DNA of 64,000 nt from Nemania diffusa (taxonomy: Eukaryota > Ascomycota > Sordariomycetes > Xylariales > Xylariaceae). Position numbers and translations under genes: made by a program. Location: positions 4,354,001-4,418,000 of the forward strand of contig JBBPUQ010000004.1 of NCBI GenBank assembly GCA_038501195.1. The letters are read 5' to 3'. This document shows positions 34,996 to 48,097 of the stretch, one piece after another (position 1 is the stretch's first letter; each line of letters opens with the position of its first letter). The notes under the pieces were generated by a model that saw only the letters and a program-made list of their open reading frames with translations, was not told the DNA's origin and did no database searches.

Positions 34996-37900
34996 AGCTT
35001 TGAACGTGCAGGAAAGGTGCTATTTCTTGACTTTGCTGATATGAAGAGTTTGAAGATGAGACGAGAAGTTAGTGTTAAGTAGATGGGAAGGCTTGGATTG
35101 TTGTAGTAGTGTGGAAAAGCTCCAGTCAACTCGAATTACCTAGATAAATCTCAATCCATGCAGTTGCGAAGGCAGTTGCCAGAGTGAACGAATCTGTGCT
35201 ACGCGATACTAAAGTACCTATGTACGTACCTTACCATATATGTTGTGCTAAATGTACTTAGGCATCTACGTGGGTCTTAGACAGCTCAATAGAGCTACCT
35301 TCCTCAGTACTCACCTTAGTATTTTGAATTTTCCTTAGATTCTTAGGCCAGTAGGGAAGCCTACCTAGGTATAGTTCGAGTTTTAAATTTTAATTATGGT
35401 GTTAGTTCCTTCTCTATCTAATGTTAACTAATTCTATTTTCAAAGTCCTTTCTAGTTGAGAGCTTTATTGAGGTTGGATAGTAGTTGGCAGTTGTGCTTC
35501 TTAACAATTAGAGAAAGTGCAAACAAAAGTATAACCAAGGGAACGCGCGTTTAGGATAGACCTGTATTAAGTACAATGGAAGGAAGCAACTACTATTCCT
35601 ATTTTAGGAACTTACTGAGAATTAACTGACTACCTAGGTACCTATACTATTGTCAGGCAATTATGTCATTGGAAGTACGTTGGTCTACCTCTAGGATACC
35701 TGTATTCAAGATTTCCTACTATTATATAACGAGAGGTCCCCTACCTAATTAACTTGGAAAACCATAGGAATTGATAATATTACCTAATTCTAACACTTAT
35801 ATCTTGACCTAACTATAACCTATCTTCGTTCTAGAGCTAAACTTCCCGGCATAGACTAGAAGCTCTAGGTACCAAGTTGCCATAAGGAGGTTATTATAAA
35901 TCTCGTTACTAGCTTGCTAGGTAACGTCCTCTTCAGAAACGCACTGGAACGCTGCTGTACCTTAGATACCTACTTCTATACATTTTATGGTATGAAGTTA
36001 TAATGAACGGATTTGTGGGGTCAATTATCAATTTGATCTATCATTTATTTTATATGGTCGCTATTTTGACTGTGTAGTCATGTTAGTCGGCTGACGAAGC
36101 TACGAGCTCCAAGGTCCCTGACAGGCAAGCCAGTGCACAGTGGTTGACTTTGAAGTCGAATACTAGCTATAGCGAACTTAACTACAGTTATTTTAAAAAG
36201 GGGCGACGTTAAATTTGATATTATTGAAATGTCTCGGAAAGTGAGACAAGTATTTGTAGAGTGACACTATACACGCTTAAGTGACCTTGGAGTAAGTTGC
36301 TAGCCACAGCCTAGCACCCAGACATAGAGGTCCTCGAGAAGGTCAAGGCGAGTACGGAAAGTAAGAACATTAGTCTAATGCCGCAACGTATGCTCACCCA
36401 ATATTTGAATGTGCTACAGTGGTAAGGAGTATGGATGTTATATGTTGAATCCGATATGAGTAAAGTCCTGTGTAAGCGGATCGTGATAGTGGAGATATCT
36501 CTCACAAGGTGAGTGATTAATAGCCTTGCCTACGGCTAGCGATCACCCAGTTTAGTAATCCTAAGGCCTTTCAAAATCTAGGCTTGATAATCAAAATGTC
36601 AAGCCAAGATATTCACAGGGATTAACTAGGTTATATGATCACCTTTTGCACGTGCTTGAGCAGCATGGTTAATACTAGTCTCTTGGATGCGCGCGCTCGC
36701 GCCTCGGAAGGCATCGTTAACTTAGCCGAGACAGGACACTCATCCGCCTTGGCCAATCTGTCTCTCCAGTGCGCTGAATAGCCACGTGAGAGCCACGGCT
36801 GTCTCAGAAATTCTGTCAGTTATATAACTCAGGATCGCGGGAAACGGATGGGAGTTCGTACACCGCCACGTGAGAGAGGGAGAGAGAGGATATAAATAAA
36901 TAGTTCCAGTCTTTTCCGCCCCGAGACACGGCGGTGAGAAATCTACCATTTTGCAGCCGTGAATCATTGTTGCGCACACCCAATTGGCAGATGACGATTC
37001 CTACAGCATTCTGGGGAGCGTCCTTCAGGATTCCTCAATCCTCTTGCTGGATTCTTAAACGTCCGGATGGGATACCCCTGCTCGTCGGCGCCTGGCACGC
37101 GATCTTAGATAACACGCTAGCACGGCGGCTCGACGACCTCAGACCACACTACTGTAGGTACACCACCGCTCAGACTAAGCACAGTTTAGATAGCGGCTTA
37201 GACAAGTGCTAGCTGTGCTGATGATCGGATCGGTATGTACCGGCTTGAACGATAGTTACTAGTAGGACTGATTGCCCTACCTAGTATAGGGAAGTCCATT
37301 TCCCTGGCACGTTACCAACACCATGGAACGCGTTGAGGATGATAATGTGACTACTGTAAGATCCTCTGTCGATCGTTAGATTAGTGTATGGAGCAAAACA
37401 TTTGGACAGATTATTACATGTAGATTAGTCTCTTAAGCCGGACAAGAGTCGTCGTCAAGTGCACATACTGTATGTTGGTAGTGTAGTGATGTGGATTGTT
37501 TTTTAAGTAGTTTATTTAGTTTTATGACTTATTTGGTATACGTACCTGACTTAGAGTCTTAGATATGCAAGGACTACATACGACGAACCGTGCCCGGACC
37601 TCTTCTACAGTATGCGTACACTAGATACGCCCGAGTGCTGAGGATTTATATGACAAGATGACATGTCATTCCGTATTACCTGAGACTATATATCCGGCAG
37701 GACCATACTTCCTAGGTATTCAGAGTACCTACTCAAGTATGTTTTGTTATTTCAAATTCGAATTGGGCAGTACTGCATATGGGGTTTAGTAGGTGGATCA
37801 TTCAGCGAAGCTGTCACGTACGTCGGGTCATAAGTTCTTTAAATATACCCAGCTACGCGCCAGAGACTAGGTTCTAGGTACTAGATCTTCTGGATTGTGC

Positions 37901-40593
37901 ATAGGTATCACATATCACCACAAGTCGCCCACACACACACACACGCAGTCACAACTAGCGAGAGCCAAGAGATCTCGGAGGACAACCTGCCACACAGTAA
38001 TAATAACGGAGACTTAAGCATCGCTTCGATCGCACAACATAGTCAGGTAGTATTCGTTTGTAGAACTAAACCTAGCGCGCATTACGAGCAGCCCATCAGG
38101 GCCATCACCACGTTTTCAATCCGACTTGTCGGGTAGTCGCAGGCACCCATGGCGTCACGGAGGAACCGTCTGTCTCTTCAAGGTTGCACCAACAAACAGA
38201 GATATTCGTGCAGCCGTTTGCTAGGTATGCGCAGAGCTGCAGCAGCAGACGCCGACAAGGGTCTCTCCCGCCAATGTCAAGTTCAGTTGTTGTCGAGTTT
38301 GCGCGACGCAACACAGCACATGCTGTATGTATGTATGGTTCGGGTTCTTCGTGTACGCATACGCTACGCACACACTAGTGACTAGGTACACTCTCTAGAC
38401 CTATGTAGTAGTAGACTCGCCGACTCGCTCGATCTTGGTGGTAAGGCAGAACACTTGTCAGCACTATTATTAGTTCACCCGTTTGCTAGCATTGCTGTTG
38501 TTGCCGATGTGGGGGGAAGTTTTGAACCCGACACATATGAATTCTATGTAAGCGGTACTTAGTGTCCTTTTAATGCATTGAATATTGGTATTACTCGGGC
38601 ATTTGATAAGCTCCGGCATACTACTACTCTCAACATTACCGACATTACGGTGGTAATGGGTGTTCCGTTTCAAGCTAATATTGATCTCGATAGCTACGCA
38701 TCTACATAGCATACGATACAGGGATAGTTAATTACTTAATCTGGTTTAGTTGCTCGTTTACAGTAGTACGGAGTAATGCAGAGCATTCTATGTGTATACT
38801 AATTTGCTTGGCACCGACCCTCGCCGAAATCAGTCGGTATTACTCCCGAGGCCACACAGGTAAAGTGCAGCATAGGTTGTGTACCAGCGCACTATGAAAT
38901 AAGCATAAATGTATGGCTGTTACAGAGTACAGGTATATACTATCTAGTACACAATAAGTCCGCCTATGTTCTTCCCATCTACCTGCTTAAGTACCTACGG
39001 ATTATAAGACCAGAGTCGCCAAGACGCAATGCCGATGCCACCGAGGGCAAGGGGCTGAATCAAACAAATAAACTACCGGCAATACACCTCGAGACGGAAG
39101 TTGTGATTGGCAGTGGCATACATACGCCTCGGACCTACAGCGCCACCATCCTATAGGCCAGGTAGCACTGGGTATTCACATCGACCGAGAATTGTTCGAG
39201 CGTTCCACCTGCAAACCCACGCCAAACCCACGCCAAAGCCAGCCCCAACCCCATACTCGAGATAACACTAATAACACTACAGGAGGTAGTGGTCCTCTGT
39301 CTATGCTTTTGCTTTAGCAGCCGCTTCTAACCATCCCAATCCTTCTCGAGCGGGAGCCAATCACCACTAGCCAGGTCGTCTGCCGTCAGCACCAACCATG
39401 AGTCTGCGCTGTGCTGACGCCTCGCATTGGACGCCTGTGAGAGCCCACATCATGTTTACCTGTGATATAGCTGAGATGGTGCAAAGTGCACCCGCGCGGT
39501 GATGCGTCGAGCTGAGGCATCTCTGCCAATGAACCTACTTACCTAGGTACTTATTCCAATTTCCGGCCGACCTGACAGGTTGCTATGCGTAGGTACCTAC
39601 GTCCATGGCTGTCATCTCCGGTGTGGGTTGTTTGGGATGTTTGGGTTGCTTAGATCCCACCGGTCATCCCATCGGTATGTGCACCACACACTTGAGGCTT
39701 CGACTGTGGTGTACTGAGGCCTGTCCACCCCCCCAGTCCTCCTCTTCTTCCCCACTGGCCACGCCGGCGCCACCAAATACTAGGCAATGATCCACATGAT
39801 ACGCTGTACATACATACCTACTTACATACGTATACTACCTTAGCCATGTACTATGTAATGCCATGCTCCTACCCGTCCCGCCATGTCTGCGGACACTCAC
39901 AACATGACGGTAAAGAGACCAAGGAATTTATATTGCCTCAGAATAATGAAGCTTGGTCCTGTTTCTGCAGCACACCGTGTTCGAAAATATTGAATCCCCA
40001 GCAGCGAATTGGTGTGTACGGGAATCTCACTAGGGTCCTGTTAGTACACTATCTCAGATAGATGACTCTCTGTCTCTCCGTCTGTCTCACTCTCTATCCT
40101 TTTTTTTTTTTTTCGCGTCTACTATACGACTCATAGGGTTTGAGGGTTAAAGGTACTTTTGTGCCCTTGTCGTCGTGGCGTCACTACATTTTTCGTGTCT
40201 TATTACATGTATCGGATCCGACTTCGTTGGTACTGGTAGGGAGGATTTCTAGACGTCGAGACTACATGCCCTGGTAGTCGGTCCCTTAAACTTGCCAGTC
40301 CCTGCAGGGCCTTTGGCTAAAAACCATCGCTTACATCTTATATATGGTCCTATCTCACTGGGCTTTCATATGCTTATGATTTCCCGAGCTTTTCTGTTTC
40401 TTTCGCTGGTTTCGGGACTTACAATTGAACACCATCGTCGCGCACCATCTACTATCGCCCCCACCACCAGCCTCGAGCGTCGATAGCAACACACATCGTC
40501 TGAAATAAAAGGGTATTGTGCGGCTGCTGTGAGCTGTATGGGATATCGCGACTCGCAGGTTTACTAGGTTACATTAACTTCTATTATGTTACC
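34996..40593. other. Gene-poor spacer, 5.6 kb
   Basis: No supportable gene. 35.1-36.7 kb is AT-leaning with many TAGGTACCTA-type fragments and looks like decayed repeat DNA. A (CA)n run lies near 37930. 39-40.5 kb has CT-rich stretches and a poly-T run (about 40101-40115), partly the promoter of the next gene. All open frames are short and motif-free. Confidence 0.6.
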
Positions 40594-43500
40594 ATGGCCG
40601 ACATAGCGGTCGAGGCATCTCAGTACCACGGGAGCTTGGTAGCTTTCGAGGGTCCTTCAGATATCATATCGACACAACTTCGTCTACTACCGAATTCACC
40701 AAAGATTTTAATACTACCGCCAATCCAATACTTCACTAGGGAAAACGAAATAAGTTCGCCTTTCGACGCTCGGTTGCAAATTCTTAAGACGCATGAGGCA
40801 TGCGATGTCCGAACTGAGACGGCACGTAAGTTTTTACGGGAATCCACTCCTGATAATAAGAGGCTAGTGTTTATGGACGGTGGTACGGCCTCTGCGCAGT
40901 TGACCTGCATCTCAGCCATCAGCAAGTACGAGACAAATGGGGATGATATAAAGGCAGAGATAATATTTAATGAGCTCATCCAAGATGGAATTGCGGGCCT
41001 TAAACGACAGAGCACACCTCAATTGGACATCGGAATGATTTCAAAGGCGGATGCAGCAACAGACAAGGATGGGCAAGCCAACGAGGTTCTAGATGATCCG
41101 ATTTCAAAGGCGATGAGAGCTGCAGATGCGTTAGATCTTGAAACCGCCTTCCTACAAGATACTTACGAACCCGACATCATAACTACTATTCGACCTCGCA
41201 GCACAAGCGTACCTGCCCTTCCTGTGGCAGATGGGTTACAGAATGCGGCCCCTTTTTATATCTTTGGTCCAACTGAGGGCATGCAAACAGCACCCCTAGC
41301 TGGGGCTGCAGGACAAGGTTCACTTCTGGACGTGGAGAAATGGCGGACCATGACAGCGAGTGAAGATCAATTATCCGACCCTAACACGATACCGAAGTCA
41401 CCGGTTGCTATTAGTGAACCTCATCCATATGATCGCCTCAGACCCACAAGCGCTGTCGGTCCGTCCCATCCTATAGTCGAATCAATGCCCGGCAGCCCAG
41501 CTTTACTCGGCGAGGCTTTCGTCGTTGACCTCCGGTCACCCGTGCCCAGAGCCCATAAACGCATTAAGTCAGTAGACCAGATGTATGCTACCGCTATCCG
41601 GAATCAAGATATTTCGCTCTGCAATTTGCCACAATCTACTTCCGCCAAACCTGAGGAACATTTGTTTACGCCGAATAACCCACAAGGAAAGGAAACCGAT
41701 TCACCGAGGAAACCTACGCTTCGATCAAACTTCTACAGCGAGAAATCGTACCCAACCTTCGGCAAGCCTAGCAAAACTATAGTGAGAAAGTGTTTGCCCT
41801 CTCCACTAAATCTAGAAACCAAGGGGCCGCAGCAACCGGCGCCTTATGTTAGCCCGAGCCTTCATCTAGGCACGAACCTTGTACATCAAGATACACTAAC
41901 TGAACCCGCCTTAAACACGCCGGAGCTGGGAATCGGGAATGTTAATTCGTCTCTTTATTCTGGCGATAACTTCGAACTAGATGCCAACGAGCCGTTTCAG
42001 ACAGTTCTCCCAATAATGGAAGATTTAGTCATTCATTTTAAAGGCGAGGAGAATTATCCAAAGCTAGAGGCTATGATTCAGGCTTTCAAACAAGGTACAT
42101 ATCCAGTTTCAATGCCACCTCTACTTTTAGAACCGAAGGGGGGCATGGATCAACTCGGTACCCCTACGACCGTGGGCTCAAGACCAAATTCAGACACTGG
42201 GGACATCCGGAGTCGTCAAGACGTTATTCAGGAACCAATCCCAATATACAGCCCTGACGAGTATGACCCCTACGCATCTCATGGGAACTACCTAGGCCCG
42301 CCGACCACATCTTTATTGAAACAAGATCTTGGGAGCCAACCGCAGAAGACCGTTACCGTCTCAAACCCGCCAACTCTTGCTCAAACACCACCGCCTAGTA
42401 TCAATACCTCGTTAGATAGGGTTTTCCATGACTTCGATATTAGGGAGTGCAAAACGGCCGTGTGTATCCAAAACTCATTAAGATCTATCTTGAACGTCTA
42501 TTTTCCTTCTGAAAATATCGGATATCATCAGTTCAAGTTTCCTCTACTACCAGAGCTTAGCAGCTTTTGGCGGCCAGTATTTCGGGAAATACCGTCTGGG
42601 AATTCAAAGGCGACAAGGAAGATCGACCTAATACTAGCGATAGGAGCACAGAGAAGCGTGGACAGGGGGCTTCTAGGTACAATCAGCGGTTCTTTAGAAA
42701 AGCTAGGAAGAGAGCCCAATGGCGCGTCACGGAGTGGAAGACTTGACCTGAGGTAAGTTGATGATATTAATATCAAGTTACTTCCTAGCACTGACGTTAA
42801 AAAGATATCTCATTGCGAATACCATGCAAGCTTTCACATCACAACCCCTGGCCAACCAAACGCAAGACAATCCGTTCACCAACCCTTTGCTCCTTGCAAC
42901 ACTTATCGTACCTCATCTTGAGACATATATCGCAGCTCACTCTGGGACCCGATTTCTGATACTCGATTATCCCGGCGAATATCTATCCACTGTTCTAGCA
43001 TTACAACATCTAATAGGCGTGGATCTGTTGAAGGTAGCTGGTATAATTGACGCAGAAGCTGGTAGCCCGAAATCGCACCGAGGGTACACGAAATCGGTGT
43101 CACGCACTACCGCACCTTCGGTCGTAAGTTCGACTAGCAAGGGGACGAGCGCGATGCTTCTTTCGCCTAAGAGGTCAAGGACGAGATTAAACACCGCAGA
43201 GAAGACGCGTGCACCACAGCCCTCATTTTCCAAGGCAAATTTCATTCTCACATCGACGGCAACGGAGTCTGAAATTGCGACGTTGATCTCGACCATCTGG
43301 AGGATTTTAATTGACATCTCCCCTTCTTACATCCCCGAAAATATGGAAGGATCTAATTGGAAACACAAGCTCTATAATACCCCGCCATCGCCGCCGTCTC
43401 TCTTTCATCCAAAGAATAAGGACGCGCCATTCTTGAGAGCAGCGGTAATGCTCGGCTTCATCCCATCGCCGGAGGACGAGCAGCACCATCAAACTCAACC

Positions 43501-43882
43501 ACCAAACTACGTCTCAATCGGAACGCATACAGACCTACCGACACCGATGCAGCGGCCCATAACACCGGCTAAATCATTCAGGGCATCAGCCGCAGAGACG
43601 TTCCCCAGTAGCCCGAGCATACGGACCCCTAGAACTCCGCGGTCAGCCCAGACCCAGCGCAACAAATTGCGGCATCTGCTGGGTCAAGACCCTTCTGTAT
43701 TCACTGCATCTGGGGGTGCCGAGACTGAGGAGGTGACGCTGTATTACGATTATGAGGATGAGGATGATAATGCTCTGTTCGCGGCCGAGGAGCGGAAGTA
43801 CATGCCCCTTTGGAGCAACCAGGGCGGTCCGCGTAAGGGCAACAGCCGGAAAGCCCTTAAGTGGCTAGGGCTGTCCACGTAA
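40594..43882 (+). CDS. Gastric-mucin-like fungal protein (function unknown)
   Basis: Two exons, 40594-42752 and 42805-43882, encode 1,078 aa. The start at 40594 (ACCATGG context) is preferred over the in-frame ATG 26 codons earlier, because the family begins with a segment like VAFEGPSDIISTQLRLLP just after it. The intron has donor GTAAGT, a CACTGAC branch site and the acceptor AAAAAG; an acceptor 19 nt earlier would lead into a stop. Residues 1-160 are a conserved globular domain (ILPPIQYF, RKFLRES, RLVFMDGGTASAQL). The long middle is disordered, rich in Pro/Ser/Thr. The C-terminal part regains order (NPLLLATLIVPHLETYI, RFLILDYPGEYLSTVLALQH) and ends with an acidic stretch YYDYEDEDD. Mould databases label such proteins gastric mucin-like because of composition only. 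No signal peptide, so probably intracellular. Confidence 0.8.
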
Positions 43883-46257
43883 CACACACCTAATTTACTT
43901 TGTTTTCTCCTTCTCTATTTGTATCACGTAGCGTAATGCACCGTACCTTCGGCCCTTGGCCACGATGTTTTTACTTTCATACCCTTACGGCGTTGGCGGT
44001 TCCTAGTTTTTTTTTATCAGGACTTCTATGTGGCAAATATACCCCGTGGCTAGTTATATGAAGCAACTATTAGGTTCTGGCGGGTCAAATTGACGAGATA
44101 ATAATGAAGGGAAAGGCAACTAATGGGCACATTGAATTTGTAATGCAACTGGACAAACTATACGTACGATGACTCATTCTCATTCTCCCAACTCAACCTT
44201 TCTTGCGTCATTTATCGACGGATCCTGGGTTATCTACTTGTTATTTCATAATGGGAAGCAGCGTTGAATTTCTATAGTCTCTTTGTATATCAAACACAAC
44301 CCTGGCGTTGAAATACCCTGGATCTTGCCTTGTAGTTTAGTCATTCAACTATGCTGGAAACTAGTGGTAATTTATTAATTCCGTGTATATCTAATCAATC
44401 ATTACTCTCACTACAATCATCACCGTCCCTACTATATCGCCCTTTTAACGGGAGTGTAAGTACCGTACCCCGTTATTTTCTATAACAAGGTACCTCTTAA
44501 CTATTGCTATTAGGTGTACATAGTATAGCTTAGGGATATGGCCTACTCATCAAATCCTCGTTGTTATGTAGCCATGTTCTACTTAGTCTGTATTCGGCTT
44601 GTCCTTCGAGGCCTTGAAGTGCTTTGCTCTAATACTAGCCTTGGTAGTACGTAGGAAACTTTTTGTGAACAAGAGAAGAGGATTGATATGTATAAAAGTG
44701 ACTGTGAATAAGGAGTTTGATGTATGAATATGAACATGTTACACAAACGTAGAACAACATGCTATAAGTATCCTAGCTCCAACCCGCCGTTGTGGTTCTC
44801 TTTATCGTGTACCCTGGTATCCCAACACTTGTGTTTCCGTTGCGGCCCCGACATGCATGACGACCTTTTAGAGACACGATGACGAAGAGTAGAGGGCCTC
44901 TAGGTTCCTTTTTTCCGCCCCTATATCCGAAACTTTGCACTGCTGCAAGTAATCCCACCTACAGAAAAAGAAATAGACAAAAAATACTTCGAGGCACTCA
45001 TTGCTTTACATTAAGCGTCAGCAGCCTACCTGTAGGGACTCAAGTTTCAGTAGCTAGCTAGTACCTAACCGAGGCTGGGCGAGCTGACGCCGAAGTCGTC
45101 CCCGCGGCTGAGGTAGCGAACATTGCATACAGGCATTATTAGGTTCGCAGGCCGCGAAGTGCAATAATGAGATTAGAAAGTTAAGCCGAGCTAAAGACCA
45201 CGAAAAAGAAAAGAGGAAGGAATAAGAACAACAATAGAATGCTGCGAAGTCGATCTCTCTCGTTCCTCATTTCTATTCGAGGGATCAAGGGTTTCCCTGC
45301 TTGGGCTTTCACTAAGCTGACACTATTGTCAGATATGGTCCCTCCCGTTCATTTCCTCTCAGGCGAACCGGCTAGGCGAGGCGGCTGGGATGCAACATGA
45401 TATTATTGCGACACTTATCATTATCGCACTTGAGTTTCCCAATATGACCGATAAAAAAGGGTAAGGGTCGTCGCGCGCGATCTCGAGGAAGATCCGCAAC
45501 GCACTTGGGGAAGAAGAGTTGACTGGCTATCTGGTACTTTGTTAGTTACACAAGTACCTAATCATGCCACGCCCAAAATAGAAGCAATGTATCTACGTAT
45601 CTAGGTACTCAGGTACTCTTTACCTTTCCCCTTACATTATATCAACCGCGCTCTGCCCCGCCGTTCAAAGCTACGAGTCAGATGTGTATGACCGCATCTC
45701 GCCCACGTATGTGAGAATCATAATTACCATAACTACTAGGAATGTTTCGAGACTTAGTAGGGGAATCGTGGTAATGAGCGGTATTAGTTCTGATATAAAT
45801 ATGTGCGCATACCTAGCCGAAAAGTATTTTATCTAGGTACCTTTGAATTGCCCTCTCGACGACACATGTAGCTCTAGGCAATAACAATAAGCAACTCTAC
45901 TTACATGTAGCTTTAGCGTGGGAGGTGTATATATAGGTAGGTACTTATTTCTGGGTGCTGCAGTTTTATAATACCAAAACAAACAAATAAACAAACAGTC
46001 AATTAACAAGTATATCGATCTTGTTGAGGCAGGCACACGCGGGCGTAGGTCGCAAGGGAGCGAACGCATTTCACAAGATATGCAGGTCAAGGATGTGTAT
46101 GTAATCTCATTTATTAAGACGTCCCTATTGCAAAGCATACCAATTCCAGATAATAAACGAGCGAGAACACACGTCGCAATGACCATGTGCAGTGGTTATT
46201 TGAAATCCCTAGTTCATCACCACTACTCGCCAACTGCTGGACCACGAGGGGGAAGTA
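43883..46257. other. Gene-free spacer, 2.4 kb
   Basis: 3' flank of the mucin-like gene and left flank of the mariner element. Short poly-T runs and TAGGTACC-type fragments; no gene seen. Open frame 46114-46566 on the minus strand is antisense to the transposon. Confidence 0.6.
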
Positions 46258-47655
46258 CAGTGGGTCACGGAAAGTTTCGGTACAAATCGCGAACCCCGCG
46301 TATTTTCGCGTCTCACACTTTAATTGAATTTTACACCTATATTTTTCAAATATGTCTCGCCAGGTCACTCCGCCCTTAAATAATACCAAAAAGCACTGGA
46401 GTCCGTATACAAGGACTAAAATCAAATATATATATGATTTAGGCTGTAGACCAAAGCAGTTGTGCTTAGAATCTGGGATTCCCCGAAGCACTATATATAG
46501 GATCTTTGATCGGTACCACCACCAAAAATCAGCCCAATCACTACTACGTATCAGTAAGCCGCGCAAACTGGACGATTGCTATAAAAGGCATATTATTAGA
46601 GCTATTGAATCAAATCCATTTATTCCGATACGCGAATTGCATGAAACGGCTTGTTTGCATATCGGAGAAACTACCTTGAGATCGTGGCTTAAAAAAGAAG
46701 GCATTTTACACCACCGCGCCCTTCGACGACCGTTTCTAACCCCCGAACACGCGGCAAATCGGCTTCAATGGGCTCTCGAGCATCAAAATAAGCCTCTCGA
46801 TTAGTAGCAACATGTATTTTTTACCGACGAATCAACAATCGATCGCAGTGCTGGCGATCGTGCAGCGTGGGCTTTTCGTCGAAGCGGCAAGTTTGACCCT
46901 CTAACTTCTTAGTGCAATTGTAGCCCTCAACGCTAACCGAATTGAATAAAAACAGAAAAATCGCGTTTATTACTTCAATTTGTACAGCTTCGCTATAAAA
47001 AGACCGGTTAAAGTTAGATGTTTTAGGGTAGTATTTGCTACAGTCACCGGTCTTTTATCGTAGCCCTCGACGGAGACCTTAAAGCCAAACGAAGCGGCGT
47101 AACAGGCAAAGTGTACCGCGATCTACTCGACAAATACTTCGTTGAAAACCTCGAAAACGATACTATATTCATGCACGATAATATGCCGGTTCATACAGCT
47201 AGTATTGTTAAAGAGTAGCTTCGAAAACAAAAGGTCGAAATTTTGGTTTAGCTTTTGTATTCGCCGGATTTGAACCCGATCGAAAACGTGTAGAAGCTAC
47301 TTAAAGAAAGAATCCAAAAAGCCAATCCTGGGCTAAAAACACTAGAAAAAACGCAAGCAGCATTAAATTCACTTGTAACTGCAACTGTAGAACAGTGGGA
47401 AAGTATCGCTAAAGAGCAGTTGAATCACTTGATTGATAGTATGCCAAGGCGTGTTGCTGCAGTTATTGCTTCTAGAGGGTGGTACACTAAATATTAAGTC
47501 AATATTTCGGAAGCTAAATTAATTACAAATCTATTGTACAAATCAGATTTTTTTTTTCTATTTAATTGGCTAAGAAAATGGAATAATTATAGTGGTGATG
47601 ATTTTGGCTGATTTGTAAATTGAGTGGGTGTACCGAAACTTTCCGAGGGTGACTG
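46258..47655 (+). mobile_element. Tc1/mariner-family transposon, complete but inactivated
   Basis: A 1,398-bp element bounded by CAGT...ACTG and flanked on each side by TA (46256-46257 and 47656-47657), the target duplication of this superfamily. Terminal inverted repeats share the outer CAGT and a perfect inner 17-mer CGGAAAGTTTCGGTACA (left 46268-46284, right complement 47629-47645). They are separated by 6 bp that do not match (GGGTCA versus CACCCT). The single transposase frame is full of stops. The element lies about 440 bp beyond the 3' end of the Ypt1 gene. Confidence 0.93.
46352..47497 (+). pseudogene. DD34E transposase with ten in-frame stops
   Basis: One frame of 382 codons runs from ATG 46352 to TAA 47495-47497. 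The intact first 150 codons give an HTH DNA-binding region (RPKQLCLESGIPRSTIYRIF and a second HTH around IRELHETACLHIGETTLRSW). Then come TDEST with the first catalytic Asp, HDNMPVHTA with the second Asp, and SPDLNPIENV with the Glu 34 residues later. This is the DD34E spacing of the Tc1 clade. Ten stops interrupt it: seven TAG, two TAA, one TGA. Several fall where relatives have Trp (after ILV and IENV), consistent with TGG-to-TAG changes of RIP type. The stretch 46905-47045 is the most damaged and contains an 11-bp inverted repeat (AAAAGACCGGT). Confidence 0.9.
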
Positions 47656-48097
47656 TACGCAGATAGAAACCATCCCCTCACATACAATTGCCAGGCATGA
47701 ATGGTCCTATATCGACCGGCAAATCTAAAACAAACAAATTCTTTATCCGGGGTTCTGATCGGGCATTAGGTGACAAGGGTTGTGTTTGAGGAAGCAACAA
47801 CTGGTGTTGAGGACTTCATGAATCCATCTCACACGCCAGGAAGGAAGCAGATTCATCTCGAGTGGCAATCCGATAGAGCAAGCCGTAATTTGGGGGTGAT
47901 CCAAATCGATCAATTCATCTATTCGTAGAGTCGAAGTTATCCGTAGTTATTCGCAGTCAAAGTGATAGAACACACGTGAATCCCACATTTACCATCCCGG
48001 CTACCTGCATGTCTGTACCGCCAGTCCGTTCCAGGAAAGTTCAAATGCGCGTCAGGGATATCTAGTGTGAGAGGGTATCATGAAGAGGAGCTGCAGC
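47656..48097. other. Spacer between mariner element and Ypt1 gene
   Basis: Probably the 3' UTR and terminator of the minus-strand Ypt1 gene. No open frame of interest. Confidence 0.6.

Noticed and set aside
40516..40593. Upstream in-frame ATG adding 26 codons to the mucin-like gene
   Set aside because: The added residues are Cys-rich and unlike the family start; the ATG at 40594 has the better context.
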